From NCBI GenBank assembly GCA_015847255.1, contig JADLZK010008231.1, positions 62,001-126,000 of the forward strand: DNA of 64,000 nt, in the 5' to 3' direction. This DNA is from Hyparrhenia diplandra. Lineage: Eukaryota; Streptophyta; Magnoliopsida; Poales; Poaceae. The notes beneath the pieces were generated by a model. That model did no database searches and was not told the origin of the DNA. It was given only the letters and a program-made list of their open reading frames with translations. A program made the position numbers and the translations under genes. The stretch's first letter is position 1; each line of letters opens with the position of its first letter. Of this stretch, positions 23,390-35,751 are shown in pieces.

Positions 23390-24340
23390 TCTTATGTTGT
23401 TGTTGTTGTAATTGGTGAGCAATCTTATTTCAAATGCAACCGTCATTTTAGTTATGAATCCCCTGTTGTTTTCAAAGCACATTATCACCCCCGTGGTTAA
23501 ATTTTTGAAGTAAGAATTGTTTTAATCAGCTTATTATATCGGTTGCAAGTGGTGCGTTGTTGATGTTGCAATTGTGTCTTATGTTGTTGTAGTTGTGGAA
23601 GCACATTATCACCCCTGTCATTTTCTAATTCCTTTGTGAGTACGTGCAATTTGTTTTTTCTAGATCATTGATGTCATTTCCAATTATCATCTCTCCCTAG
23701 CCGCTAACAGGCCTTTTTGCTGGTACTGTATTCATGGTTCATGTGAGATGGTTCAGTTTCTGTATGAATTGGTTACAAAGGAATTAGCATAACTGTGATT
23801 TTGCAAAGGAATTAGCATAACTGTTTCTCATGTGTAACTTGGTTTACTTTCTTTTTCCTACCTTCAAGTTGTTCCAAGGCCGTGACTTATTTGGTTTTGA
23901 TTAAAAATGAACTTTCTCTGTTGTGCTTGTGTCGCTAGCGGCACTTGGTTTCTCCATGAGCACTTCTTCATAGCCACACTCTAGTGCTTTTTTATGACCT
24001 TGTTTTTCTACTTCACACTGCTGCTAAAGGGCTATAATGGATAGGAACTGTGTGGTGGTACTTTTGCGTTATACATTTTAACATGGTGCTACAAATTCAA
24101 TATGCATGGCGATCCTTAAGTACATAAAATAAAACAACTATAGTTCACATTCTCTTATGTTGTTGTAGTTGTAATTGTTGAGCATTCTTATTTCAAATCC
24201 AACTGTTATTTTAGGTATGAATCCCTGTTGTTTTCAAAGCACAATATCACCCCCGTGGTTAAATTGTTGAAGTATGAATTGTTTTAATTAGCTTATTATA
24301 TCGGTTGCAAGTGGTGCGTTGTTGATGTTGCAATTGGTCA
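23390..24340. repeat. Repeated intronic block in the MULE-like element
   Basis: About 185 bases at 23390-23575 recur at 24150-24335 (both contain CCCCCGTGGTTAAAT and TTATTATATCGGTTGCAAGT). A shorter related block is near 38750-38880. The rest of 23136-24490 is non-coding and AT-rich. Confidence 0.75.
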
Positions 24341-26429
24341 AGTAATTCTTTTCTAATTCAACTTGTCATGTAAGTTGTTTTGTTTTTCTGATGTGTGGCA
24401 AGTAGCTTATTGTGTCTCTTTGCAACCGCGGTTTTGTTATAGTTGCAATTGGTTGTTTTTGTGATTGTGTTATTATTTTTTTTTTCGGTGCTTTCAATGA
24501 GTACCAAAGGGGGTTCTTGAGGCGGTGATCCACCCCGTCGTTCGCCCGTTTTGTTGAGAAGGATAAGGGGAAGCGAGAAGGTAGTCAAGAAGACTACTAG
24601 GAAGAAGCGATTAAGGATAGCCGATACGGACATGCAAGTTGACCGTCATGATGATGGTGACCATGATGATGATCTTCGTTCGGTGATAACCCTCTTGATG
24701 ATGCTGACATGGCTGGTGATAGTGATAGTGGAGGTGGTAATGGGGATGGAGTTCCTGAGGTTTCTAGGAAGAGGCGCCGCAACAAGCGTGATGGTCCGAA
24801 ACGCAAGAAGCTTGGTGCAATTCGCTCCTCCCCTGGAAACTTCCGCAAACTTGTTGGTGCTCTTACTGATGAATTGAAGGAAAGAGTTATTGCATTGGGT
24901 TTTGGTGGCTGTTGAAATTTGTTGCCAAAATGTGTGGACAGGATATTTTCTGAACCGGCTTTGGAGGAGCTTTAACCCGGATAGGATGAAGTTACTGGTT
25001 GGTGGCGATCAAGAGATTGATGTGAACGAGCATACTGTTTGGTGTATCTTCCAGTTACCTAGAGCTGGCGTTGACCCTCCGCTACTCTCTAATGCTGATG
25101 CTAAAGCTATTCGTGATGAGTTGGGTATGCAAATCTGCCCTGATACATACAAGGCTAGTGGTATCAAAGTGGAGGACATTATTGCTGGATTGTCCAGTCA
25201 AGATGAGAGCAAGAAGCTGAATGGGGACTTGGCTTTGAGGGCATTTTTTATGGGTGCTTTCCAGTGTCTTCTTTTCTCCAACACCGACAGTAAAATTAGG
25301 CTTCTTGATGTTATGTATACTGAGGATTTGGAGAACATTGGAAAAAGGTGAACTGGTGCAAATTTGTTGTTGTCGACCACCTTAGCAAATGTGGACGCTT
25401 GTTAAAAAAAGGAGTTTCGAGAGAAGGGCGAGGCCACACCTCTTTTGGGGTGTGGTATATTCTTGATGGTAAGTTATGTTTTACAATGAGAGTAGTAATT
25501 TGTTGATCATGTTGGCTCTTGGAATTATACTTTCTTTATGTAGTAACTGTGATGTAGTTGTTGCAGTAATTGTGTGGTTGTTTCACATGCAATTGGTTGT
25601 TTCTTCATTTGACTTTTTTTTATATATACATGTGCAGCTCCTGTATGTCGATTTCTTGCAGCATGGGATATCTGTAGAACCTTTGTATTTGCCGCGTTGT
25701 GCAATGTATGACACTAAAACTATTGATGAGATAATTGTGATGGATCGGAGGGGGGACGCCCCACCAGGTTCTGTTGAATTTGGCAATCTCAGGGTAAGCT
25801 GTGACTAATTTGTTTTTTCCCCCCTACATGATTTTTGTTTGTTTGATGTTCTAATATATTTTTTTAATATTAAAAAAAATTTCAGTTGAAAAGCATCACC
25901 GGCAATTGTTTATGCGCTACCGGTTATGTTCTGTTGTACTGCCGCCGCCGTGTGCGGTGCTCTTCCTTTTGTTGCAAGTTCTTTGGTCTTTGGTATTTCG
26001 GGTGACACGGGGAGAGGTTCCGAGGCGGCGTTGCGGGCTCTCGTGTTTCATCGTTTCCTAGCTTTCTGCTTTGCTTTTTGGGCGAGTCTTGTTGATGTGG
26101 TTGGTAGATCCAGGCAAGCAAGTGCGCTGGAAATTTTGCAGACTTTTGATCAGAGTACTACTCAGGCTCAGACTTATATGAGCGAGGCTACTACACTTGT
26201 TACCACGGCCAATACTCTAATGGCAAAAGCACAGCATGAGTGCTTTAGTGGAATTAAGAACCTTCTTGCTGAAGCCCAAGCTGATAGGGAAGCAAAGAAA
26301 AAGCGAAGGAGGGAGAGGAATGCTAGGGTCAAGCGTAAGAAGGAGAAAAAGAAAAAGAAAAATGGTAATCTGTTCTATTTTTTTCAGGTTGTATGTTTTG
26401 CACCGGGTTTGTTTCTAATATTTGTGTAG

Positions 26430-28190
26430 TTGTGACAGGAGGTTCATCTGGTGCTGATGGTCGCGGAGGAGGGACACCTCCTCTACATCAACCTGAATCA
26501 AGCGGGCGATCAAAACATCCGGGTGCGTAACGGAGATCGTGAAGATGATGCCGAAGGTATATTTTTCCTTTAAAATGTTTAAATTGTTGCAATTAAGGCA
26601 TTTTTTTTATGCTGCAATTAAGGAGGTTCATCTGTTGTTGTGTTGCAAGTGCCAGTGTATATGTGTTGCAATTGATTTTTCTTTTGTGTTGCAATTGCAA
26701 TTGATTATCTGTTTTTCTAGGGTATTGTGGACCTGATTTTATTTTTGATGCTAATGAGTTCCTTCTAGGTACCACTTTGTTTTTGTATTGTTTGTGGTTT
26801 ATATTAGTTTGTAATCTTTGTTTCCATTTTTTGTTTTTCTAACTGATATTATCATGTAGATTCACCACTAGGAGAGGATGAAGGTGGTTGTATGTTTTCG
26901 GGTTTGTTTCTAAGTCGTAAGGGGGTTTCATCCGGTGGTGGTGATGGTCGCGGAGGAGGGACACCTCCTCTACATCAACCTGAATCAAGCGGGCGATCAA
27001 AAACATCCGGGTTGCACCGGAGATCGTGAAGATGATGCCGAAGGTATATTTTTCCTGCAAAATGTTTAAATTTGTTGCAATTAAGGCATTTTTATGCTTT
27101 GCAATTAAGGAGGTTCATTGTTGTTGTGTTGCAAGTGCCGGTGTATATGTGTTGCAATTGATTTTTCTTTTGTGTTGCAATTGCAATTGATTATCTGTTT
27201 TTCTAGGGTATTGTGGACCTGATTTTATTTTTGATGCTAATGAGTTCCTTCTAGGTACCACTGTTTTTGTATTGTTTGTGGTTTATATTAGTTTGTAATC
27301 TTTGTTTCCATTTTTTGTTTTTCTAAGCGATATTATCATGTAGATTCACCACTAGGAGAGGATGAAGGTGGTTGTATGTTTTCATGGTTGTGTGAAGGAC
27401 AAGGGACACCTCCTCTACATCAACCTCGAATCAGGGCGGGCGATCAAGGGCGGGTGGTAATCGGAGATCGTGAAGATGATGCTAAGGTATATTTTTCCCC
27501 GCAAAATGTTTAAATTGTTGCAATTAAGGCATTTTTTTTTGCAATTAAGGAGGTTCATCATTTGTTGTGAAGGTATTGTGTTGCAATTGATTTTTCTTTT
27601 TGTGTTGCAATTGCAATTGATTATATTTTTCAGGGTATTGTTTTTTGATTTTTTTTTTTGATGCTAATGAGTTCCTTCTAGGTGTTTTTGTATGGTTTAT
27701 ATTAGTTTGTAATCTTTGTTTCCATTTTTTGTTTTTTGTGATATTATCATGTAGATTCACCACTAGGAGAGGATGAAGGTGGTTGTATGTTTTGCACCGG
27801 GTTTGTTTCTAATATTTCTCGTAGTTGTGACGGGGAGTTTCATCTGGTGGTGATGGTCGCGGAGGAGGGACACCTCCTCTACATCAACCTGAATGGCGAT
27901 CAAAATAATCGGGTGCAAAAAATCGGAGATCGTGAAGATGATGCAAAATGTTTAAATTGTTGCAATTAAGTTTTTTTTTTATGCCGCAATTAAGGAGGAG
28001 TGTTGTTGTGTTGCAATGTGTATATGTTTGCAATTGATTTTTCTTTTTGTGTTGCAAGTTTTGTTTTTCTAGGGTATTGTGGAGACCAATGAGTAGGCAA
28101 TGTTTTTCTATGACTTATCGATATTATCATTTAGATTCAATAGGAGAGGATGAAGGTGTTGTTCATGGAATGAAGGACAAAGATGTGATC
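26430..28190 (+). repeat. Tandem exon-intron repeats inside the first Ulp1-type gene
   Basis: A unit of roughly 340-490 bases occurs four times, starting near 26440, 26930, 27390 and 27840, with a weak fifth at about 28380. Each starts with an exon-like segment containing GGAGGAGGGACACCTCCTC, then GGAGATCGTGAAGATGATG, then intron-like DNA with GTTGCAATTAAGG, and ends with an acceptor-like CATGTAGATTCACCACTAGG. Units 1 and 2 are nearly identical; 3 and 4 are shorter. Confidence 0.85.
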
Positions 28191-29270
28191 TTTGAGGTTT
28201 GCTGGAGACAAAGGTGCTAATATTTGAGTTGGTTACCTATTTTTTAAGAAGGTGTTATTGGTTGTTGATGTTGCAATTTATCCTTTTTGATGTATGTCTT
28301 GTACCGGGATCCGGGCGGCAATCTTTGTTTGATTGGTTGATTTTATAGGTTGTATGTTTTGCACGGGTTTGTTTTACAGTTGTGACAGAGTTTTTTTTTC
28401 ACCTACCTGAATTCTGGCGATCAAAAAAACTGGATGCGGGAGAAGGAGAAGATGATGGTGCTCGGCCAAAAGTTTTTTTGTAGACCAAGGTGCAATTTCT
28501 ATGACTTATCTGTTTTGCAATTTTCCCTTTGTGATATATGGTGCTTGTACCGGATCCGGGCGGCTTGACTACAATCGACATTTGTGGCGGTTTGATTGGT
28601 TCATTTTATATTTTACAAGGGTTTTTTTTCACCTACCTTTTCATTTGGTGCTATACGGAAGAGTATTTGATATACACTCTCCACGTGTCAATTTTTCTGT
28701 TCTAGCTCTTGGGTGAAGAGAATGTGAATTCGCCGACCGAAAGCAGACATTCGGATAGCTATTTGGAGAGCCAACCAAGAATTATCGACAAGTTGCTTTT
28801 TCATTTATTATGCTTGCATCTTTTTTTGTTTTGGCTTGCTAATTTTTCATTTACCTTGCAAGCACCACCTCATTTGCGGAGCCCCTGGTTTGGGGCTTGA
28901 AAATGTTATTAGCAATCTTGAATCACGGGTGATTTTTCGAGGACAAGACAAATGAGAAGGTGAGACGGTCATGCATGTTGTCATCCCGTAATGCGCAATT
29001 TTGCATGTATTTTTTTTTTTACCACGACCTCATTGTCACTTTTTTTTTTGTTACGTATACATAGGTTAAAACTTACCAAAGAGGGACCGTGGGGGTTGTA
29101 GAGGTCGTGGAGGCAGAGTGGCGGCCGCTTCGAAAGTGCCGGCTTCGAGTACACGCATCGCTTCTCAGAGCAAGGCCGATGCCTCTCTGGCTGTGGAGAA
29201 GTCTCCTGTTAAGGACCAACCAGAGAAATCTGTTGCAGACGATCCGAAGAAGAAGGCAACTACAAGTAAG

Positions 29271-29332
29271 AGAGGTGGGAAGGGAGGTGGGAAGAGAGGT
29301 GGGAAGAGAGGTGGGAAGAGAGGTGGTAGGGT
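29271..29332 (+). repeat. 12-base tandem repeat coding RGGK
   Basis: Units of AGAGGTGGGAAG repeat about five times and encode (K)RGGK repeats in the first Ulp1-type gene. RGG-type basic repeats often contact nucleic acids; that role is inference. Confidence 0.8.
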
Positions 29333-31261
29333 GTCTAGGGACACAATCCGTATTAATCAAGAGCGGCAAGAGCAACGTGAATTAAAACAGGCATTGTTGG
29401 AATCATTGAAAATGCAAGCTGATCAGGAGAAGGAATTGGTGAAAAAGATGGCCATTGTTGTGTCAGATTCCAGTCAAGCTGCCCCTGCGTTTCCACTAGA
29501 TCCAGAGGAAGACTTCATCAGGTGCTCTGAAAGTGTGCGATCCGTTTGACTGAGGAAGAAGAACAACTTGATGCACATATGATATGCCTGGCCACAATGA
29601 GTACCAGAGGAAGCTCTTCAATTTTGTAGCACCTCGGCTGAAGAAGAGGCCATCAAGGTTTTTATCACCTTTCGAAATCAAAAGCGTCCGCCCGAATGTG
29701 CCTCTAGCCAAGGCCTTTGCTTTAAGGCAAAAGATTGCAGAAGAGAAATATAAAGAGTAATAATTTATATCACTGTTGATATTTCCTTTTATGTCTCTTT
29801 CATTTTGTTTTTATTGACAGCTGCTTTTTATTTTTTTGTCCTGGCAACCCTTGCAGCATGTGTCTGATGAAGATGACCTCAATGGTCAGTTTTGACGGCA
29901 AAGATATATTGAGCACGTTTGATGACAGTTCGTATGGTGATTCACTTATGTTGGATTTCGCTACTCTCTGTCTTCGTTTTGACGACATTGTACACAAGAT
30001 GGACTCTTTTGGATCTGGGGTGTTTTTTGAAGACAGAGTCTATGTGAGTTTCGTTAACTATGTTATTTGTCCATTGTTGCAATTCTGCAAGCTTCCATGT
30101 TGCAAATGTGACTTGTCCATTGTTGTAATTCTGTATGCACCCATGTTGCAAATGTGACTTGTTGGTTGTTGCAATTGAGTTAGGTTTTTATTGTTATTTC
30201 CCATGCAGGCTTCGTTGAGGGATGTTAAGAATATCTTTGAAGATGATAATAAAAGCGAGAGACTGAATTATTCCGTCGCTTATGGAAGCATCTGCAGGTT
30301 GAACTTGAGCAGTACACTGACTTTCTCAAGGCTAAGCTGGTTAGTAGCTGATTTTTTTTTCATCCTCCCATGTTGTAAAATGGTGTCAGTAGTGTGTTAT
30401 AATTGGTAACTTAATCAAGTTGCAATTAAGACATCACTGTATATGATATTGCAATCTCACACTGGATTCTTGATGCAGATTTTTTTCCCTGCCACTGATG
30501 GCAGTCATTATTTTGCTTATTGCATCAACCTCATGCACAAACGCATTGACATCCTGGATTCAATCGACTATGAGTGGGCAGACACAGATCCTGGTTACCG
30601 GCATGATCCCATTATGAAGATGATGCCTATCTTAAATCTTTGCGTTCGGAAGGTGTCCAATGGAAAGTTTCGATTTTTCTAATTGGGTGAAAGCAACGCC
30701 CAATTTGGTAAAAACAGATTTGGGTCTCATGATTGCATGTTCTTCCTTTGGAAGTATATGGAATATTACGACGGCAACGTGGTCAAGCGTGAATTGAATC
30801 CGTAAGAAGTTTTTTTTTTGTTTCATTGTTTGTTGTTGTAGATTTATTTTTGAGTATAAAATTTATACATTATTTTCTCTCTATTATTTGTTTTCCAACC
30901 GTTATTAATGATCGCTTTTAAAAAAAACCTTTGCGGTATAATGGCATGTTATACCGGATCGAGATGCTCCATTACCCGATGTTCCACATCTTTGAACCAA
31001 GCCCACGGTGCACGAGGAGTTTGATGTTTACAGAGTTGGCGGAAGGAAGCCCGATTTGGAAGCAAAATGAATCGTGAAGTTTGTAGTTCACGATTGGGAA
31101 TTACAAGTTGTGTCCACGCTTGTAATTTGAATACTTTTTATTGTTGGCGAGATGAATACTTGTTCGTGTTCTAGGACAAAAATATGTGTGAGATGAATAC
31201 TTGTTTGTGGTCTAGGACAAAATTATGTGTGAGTTAAATACTTGTTGGTTGCCCTGTACAT

Positions 31262-31283
31262 ATATCTATATATATATATATAT
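31262..31283. repeat. (TA)n tract
   Basis: Short TA dinucleotide run between the first Ulp1-type gene and the 3' end of the transposase gene. The surrounding 31081-31879 is non-coding and rich in TTGCAA words. Confidence 0.8.
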
Positions 31284-31879
31284 AGTCTTGTTGTTGCTAT
31301 CCCCTTGTTTTGTGTAATCTTGTTGCATTTACATTTATTCTCGGTGTTGCAACATATATTCGGACACTCAAAGTATTGCAAATGGTGTATTTAGTTTAAA
31401 AAAAAAATTACATATTTGCGGTGTTGGAACATGATTCACAGTTGTATCCAATGTTTTGCAGTAGAATCTGTTTTGCAATTATGTTAATTGCGGTGTTGCA
31501 ACTATGAAGAATGCATTGTTGCAAATGGTAACTTAGTTGACCTTTCCTTTGTACAAAAAACTTGTTGGGGAACATGGTGATATTTGTATTAGTTCTGGTG
31601 TTGCAACTGGAGACATTAGTTTGTTGCAAATGGTAACTTAGTTGACATTTTGTGTAAATTTGTAATACCATTATTGCAAATGGATATCATGATTGCAATC
31701 AAAAAAATTTTTGGGCAGCATTCGAAATGTTTTTATTTGCCACAAACAGAAACAATCAGACATGTAATCTTATAATTTGTATATTTATTTTTACAGCAAG
31801 AATGAACTAAACCCAACAATGTTTTCAATAATTTATAATTTATGCAGATGTAACCAGCAGCTTTTTCTGATCACGTCCT

Positions 31880-34800
31880 CTATGTAGAGCTGTTTGGTTC
31901 TGTTGCTTCAACTTGATCGACATCGACATCAATTTGTTCATGGGTCTCTCGTACTGCCTTTGGTCTTCCTCTTTTCCTCGGGGTTGCATCATTTGTTTTA
32001 CGAGCTTTTTTGTTGCCACGTGTTTCTGAAGCCTTGCTTCGATCAGGGTTTAGCGGACATGTTGTGACGTAATGTGTACCTCGGACACCACAGCCACTGC
32101 ATTCTCTGTTTCCGTAGTTCTTTTTCTCATATGTGCTGAATTTATTTCCTTCTTGTCGAGGCTCAGTTTCATTTTTCCTCTTGATGACTTTTGTTCTGCC
32201 TTTTGTGGTTGTTATTGTGGGCTCAACCAGCAATATGTTACCATTCATCGGTGCTGATGTTGTTTGTAGTCCTGGACTTTCTTCATTTGTTACTGCCGAT
32301 GTACCTGTTGATGGTGCCTTTGCCGGGTGACACATCGGTTGTGTTGTCATCATCCGCATTCGTGATGCCGATGTTGCCGCCACCGATTCAGCTTGGAATG
32401 CCCCCCGTGCTTGGTGACACATCGTGCGTGCTTGTTTGGAACATTTTAATTCGGGAATTATCTGCCGAGTTTTGCCTGTCTGTTTCCTCACAGCAAACAT
32501 CGGACTTGCTCCCAGCTCTTCCTAGCTCCATTAACTTTGGAAGCAACTTTGTCATTCTTGCCTGTTCTCGGCTTGCATTGGGACCAATCCGCACACCGTC
32601 CGTCGTGCCTATCCCAAGTAACATGTTGCCTTGCATCTCTAGTGTATCTTTTGAATATGTACGTCTCTGGTATTTTCCTGACTTGTAGGTGGGTGAAGGT
32701 TCTTATGAGATGCATGCAGAACAGGCCTGAAATTTTTATTAGACCAAACAAAAAAACATTTTCAGATGTTTTATCTTTTATGTTGTAACCACTTGTAGTA
32801 GAATGTTGCAATTTTGTTCAAATACAGTTGCAATTACCTGTATGTTCCCACTGTTTGCATTCACAGCTATATTGACCATTGTCCTTATCGGCAAACACTT
32901 TGAATTCATGTTGTGCCCAGCAGAAGCTACCTTCTCCTTGTTCATGTTTTACCGACCACTCATTCCTCAATTGTGGGTGCGGATTTTTGTCGAATTACGA
33001 ATCTTTGTCTTTGTTATATCTTGTTTCTTGTACTCTTGGTACACGATACCGGTGTACACTCGGATAGTTTGCTCATCAAATTTTGCCTTGCAAGCCCGGG
33101 TAACCTTTGCCTGCAAAATATCAATACTTGTTGCAATTAGTACAGAGATATATTTGTAACTAGGGTACAGTCATGATAGTAAAAGGCATATTAGTTTTAT
33201 TTCCATGGTTTATTACCCAGATATTGTTTGTAACTAGGGGAGTACCTGTGCATAGTGTGTTTCGCCTGCATCCATGTGGTCAGCATCTTTGTAGAGAGTC
33301 TAGCATCCTCTTAGCAAACATGTGTAGGCTTGTGTTTTGATCAACATAGCCGTCTTTTTTAGCACCCTATTTTGGCTTTTTCGATCATTTGTGTGGATGT
33401 CATTACGCCACAAGTACATTCCTTTGAAATAAGGCGATATCCATCTTTCCCTCTTTTCCCACGATTTGCTTGTATTTTTGGATGATGCGCAATGGAGAAC
33501 TCATTAACTAACTTCTTCCATTCATCCTCAAATTTGGTTGGTCCCAATGGATAGTTAATCAATGATTCAAATTTTTCTTTCAGTTGTCTTTTCTTGTGCT
33601 TTTCGAACAACTGATCCAACTCAAATTCCCAGGGCCTTAATATGTGCCATCGACAGTTTCTGTGATGAGACTTGAGGAACACCATCTCAATTGCTGATTT
33701 CATTCTTTGGGTCTTCATCTGTTAAATTGACCAAAACAATTAGTTTTTTTAAAGTATAAATAACAAGGTTTTTAAAATATATTTACTTACATTTGAATCA
33801 TTTATGTTGCAATTGGTTTCATTAACATGTTGTAATTATTCTAGTTAAGATGATGCAATTCAACTAAGAAGCTTTCAAAAAGATAGGAGTGAATCATGTT
33901 GCAATTGGTTTGACTTAAGTGTTGTAATTATGCTAGTTAAGACTATGCAATTATGTTGTAACATCTTTGTTATTTCCATTGTTGTAACTTCGAAGCTGCA
34001 CTATTTTGTAAATGTGTATCAATCGGGTTTACAATTTACAATGATATTCCATGTTGCAAACTTGTGGATATCATGTTTGCAATCAAACATTTATGAACAG
34101 ACTAATTGCAAATGTATGTAACTGCAGTTTTACAATTTACAATGACATTCCATGTTGCAATCTTGTGGATAGCATTTTTGCAATCAAACATTTATGAACA
34201 GTGATTGCAAATGTATGTAAGCTGTATGTAATAAAGCAGGATTACTGTTAGGATAACACTAGGTTCTATTTCACCCATACAAGTTTTGAATGTTTCAAAC
34301 AACCACTTGAATGATCCAATTGATTCATCACCAATCAAAGCCTGTCCGAAAGTGACATTCTTGAGGTTGTTGTTTGATCCAACAAACATTGCCGAGGCAT
34401 TTTTTCTTTGTTGGTTTTGCTTGTTGTGTCGAATGTGATGACATCTCCAAAATCTTTTTATACTCGCTGCTCTCGACTAGCATGGCTCCAGAAGATGTTT
34501 TTGATCACCCCGGTTTTTGGATCTGCATCCAAATCCCAGTAAAAATATTCATTGTTTGCCTTGCAATCTCTGAAGAATTTCAGAAGCTTGTTTATGTCAT
34601 CTTCTCTATCTTCCCTTGCCTTTGCTGCCTTCCTGTGAATCATGTTGCAATGGTTTTCGATAACGTGTTGTAATTATGATAGTTCAACCGATGCAATTCA
34701 TTGTAGAAGGTTTTAAAAAGATTGGGACCTACATGTGAATCATGTTGCCCTTGGTTTGACTAACATGTTGTAATTATGCTAGTTCACCCAATGCAATTCA

Positions 34801-35751
34801 TTGAAGAAGATGTTTCAATTCATTAAAGAAGGTTTTAAAAAGATAGGCACTTACATGTTTTTGATGTCCTTTTCTGTAAATCCCCACATTTGGCGACCAT
34901 CATACGGTCGGACATGACATGCGCCGCTTGATGCGGAACTCCATTCCTTGTCATTATGTTGAATATGTCGCACATCCCTTGTTCCATGTTTTTGTGTGCA
35001 TGCATATATCTGATCATTCTTGGGGAAGGCTCCAGTTTATGGTTATGGGCTTGTTGTACATGGTCAAAGTACCGGATGTTGTCCTTCATATTCTTCTTAA
35101 CTTTCACATAAGCTTTGGCGACCCACATCTCTTTGATCCCTTTTTCGTTTTTGGAGTCTCTTCTTTGTCTTTTCTATCATGTTTCCCTTCCTGCTTTGTA
35201 GACCCAATGGCATGTACGTTTTGCTTGTTCTTTTGCTGTCCTCAAATTTGAACCCAGCAAGTCTAGCATAATCTTTGTAAAATGTGTAAGCATCATTCAT
35301 TGTGGAAAATTCTTGCTTAACTCTTGGCACAAACACGGGTGCTATATCTGCATCCTGGTAGCAATAAAACATGGTCAGTGTAGCAACTGCATTCATGTTG
35401 ATTGCAATTGTTGATAGGACATTGCTGCAAATGTCCATTTACAATGTTGCCATTAGCAAGTATTGTTTGCTGCAAATATTTTTTCAGTGGCAGTCTAGCA
35501 AACAAATACAATGCTCTATTCAATTTTTCTATCAGATAAACTTGCAACATATGTTACTTGGTGGATTGCTGGGGATTTTGCGGAATTTTTGTAGTGCTTA
35601 CCGGGTAGAAGAGCTGTTGTGCATCTGGAGTCACCATGTCTCCCGGAGCCAACGTCATCGGCGGAGTGATTGTCGCCGTGGTGGTGCGGGGATCATGAGA
35701 TCTAGGTATGGGTGTAGTACCGGAGTCGGCCGCCGCCGTGCGGGCAGCCAT
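31880..35751 (-). pseudogene. FAR1/MULE-type transposase
   Basis: Read on the minus strand. Exon 1 is 35751-35602 (MAARTAAADSG... LFYP|GTAAGC). From 35354: VFVPRVKQEFSTMNDAYTFY, the FAR1 N-terminal zinc-finger region, with a frameshift near 35220, then KKNMKDNIRYFDHVQQ to about 34870. 34643-34395 gives FFRDCKANNEYFYWDLDAD and the YKDFGDVITFDTT-type strand with the first catalytic Asp, after another frameshift. 34389-34250 gives VTFGQALIGDESIGSFKWLF. 33718-33359 gives HHRNCRWHILRPWEFELD. 33100-32860 is degenerate. 32720-32635 is the SWIM region (FCMHLIRTF). At 32500-31880 is the C-terminal knuckle CSGCGVRGTHYVTTC (C-x2-C-x5-H-x4-C) and a basic tail. FAR1-type proteins are domesticated or active MULE transposases; this one lies inside a transposon and is frameshifted. 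Confidence 0.8.
33785..34860. repeat. Repeats shared between transposase introns
   Basis: A unit of about 100 bases starting GAATCATGTTGCAATTGGTTT and including GTTGTAATTATGCTAGTT recurs near 33790, 33893, 34638 and 34737, in different introns. A separate tandem pair at 34028-34107 and 34130-34215 shares CAATCAAACATTTATGAACA. Two of the first set end at ACTTACAT, which is a GTAAGT donor on the minus strand. Confidence 0.8.

Larger units (their letters stand above)
24551..31080 (+). pseudogene. First Ulp1-protease / plant-mobile-domain gene of the MULE
   Basis: Fragments of one multi-exon gene. About 24551-24910 encodes basic nuclear-type residues (RKRRRNKRDGPKRKK). 24890-25450 encodes a mobile-domain-like region (NPDRMKLLVGGDQEIDVNEHTVW... 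MGAFQCLLFS). 25638-25800 continues it (FLQHGISVEPLYLPRC). 26113-26365 is a coiled, lysine-rich stretch. 29118-29549 contains RGGK repeats. 29855-30810 holds the Ulp1-like cysteine protease with His in GSHYFAYCI (30505), Asp in DILDS (30557) and Cys in HDCMFFLWKYME (30734). Such proteases belong to the C48 de-SUMOylase clan. Frameshifts occur near 24900, 25340, 29550, 30260 and 30670-30720, so the copy is broken. The exon-intron model is approximate. Confidence 0.65.

Noticed and set aside
32072..32788. Plus-strand open frames over the transposase C-terminus
   Set aside because: They are shadows of the minus-strand SWIM and zinc-knuckle coding region.
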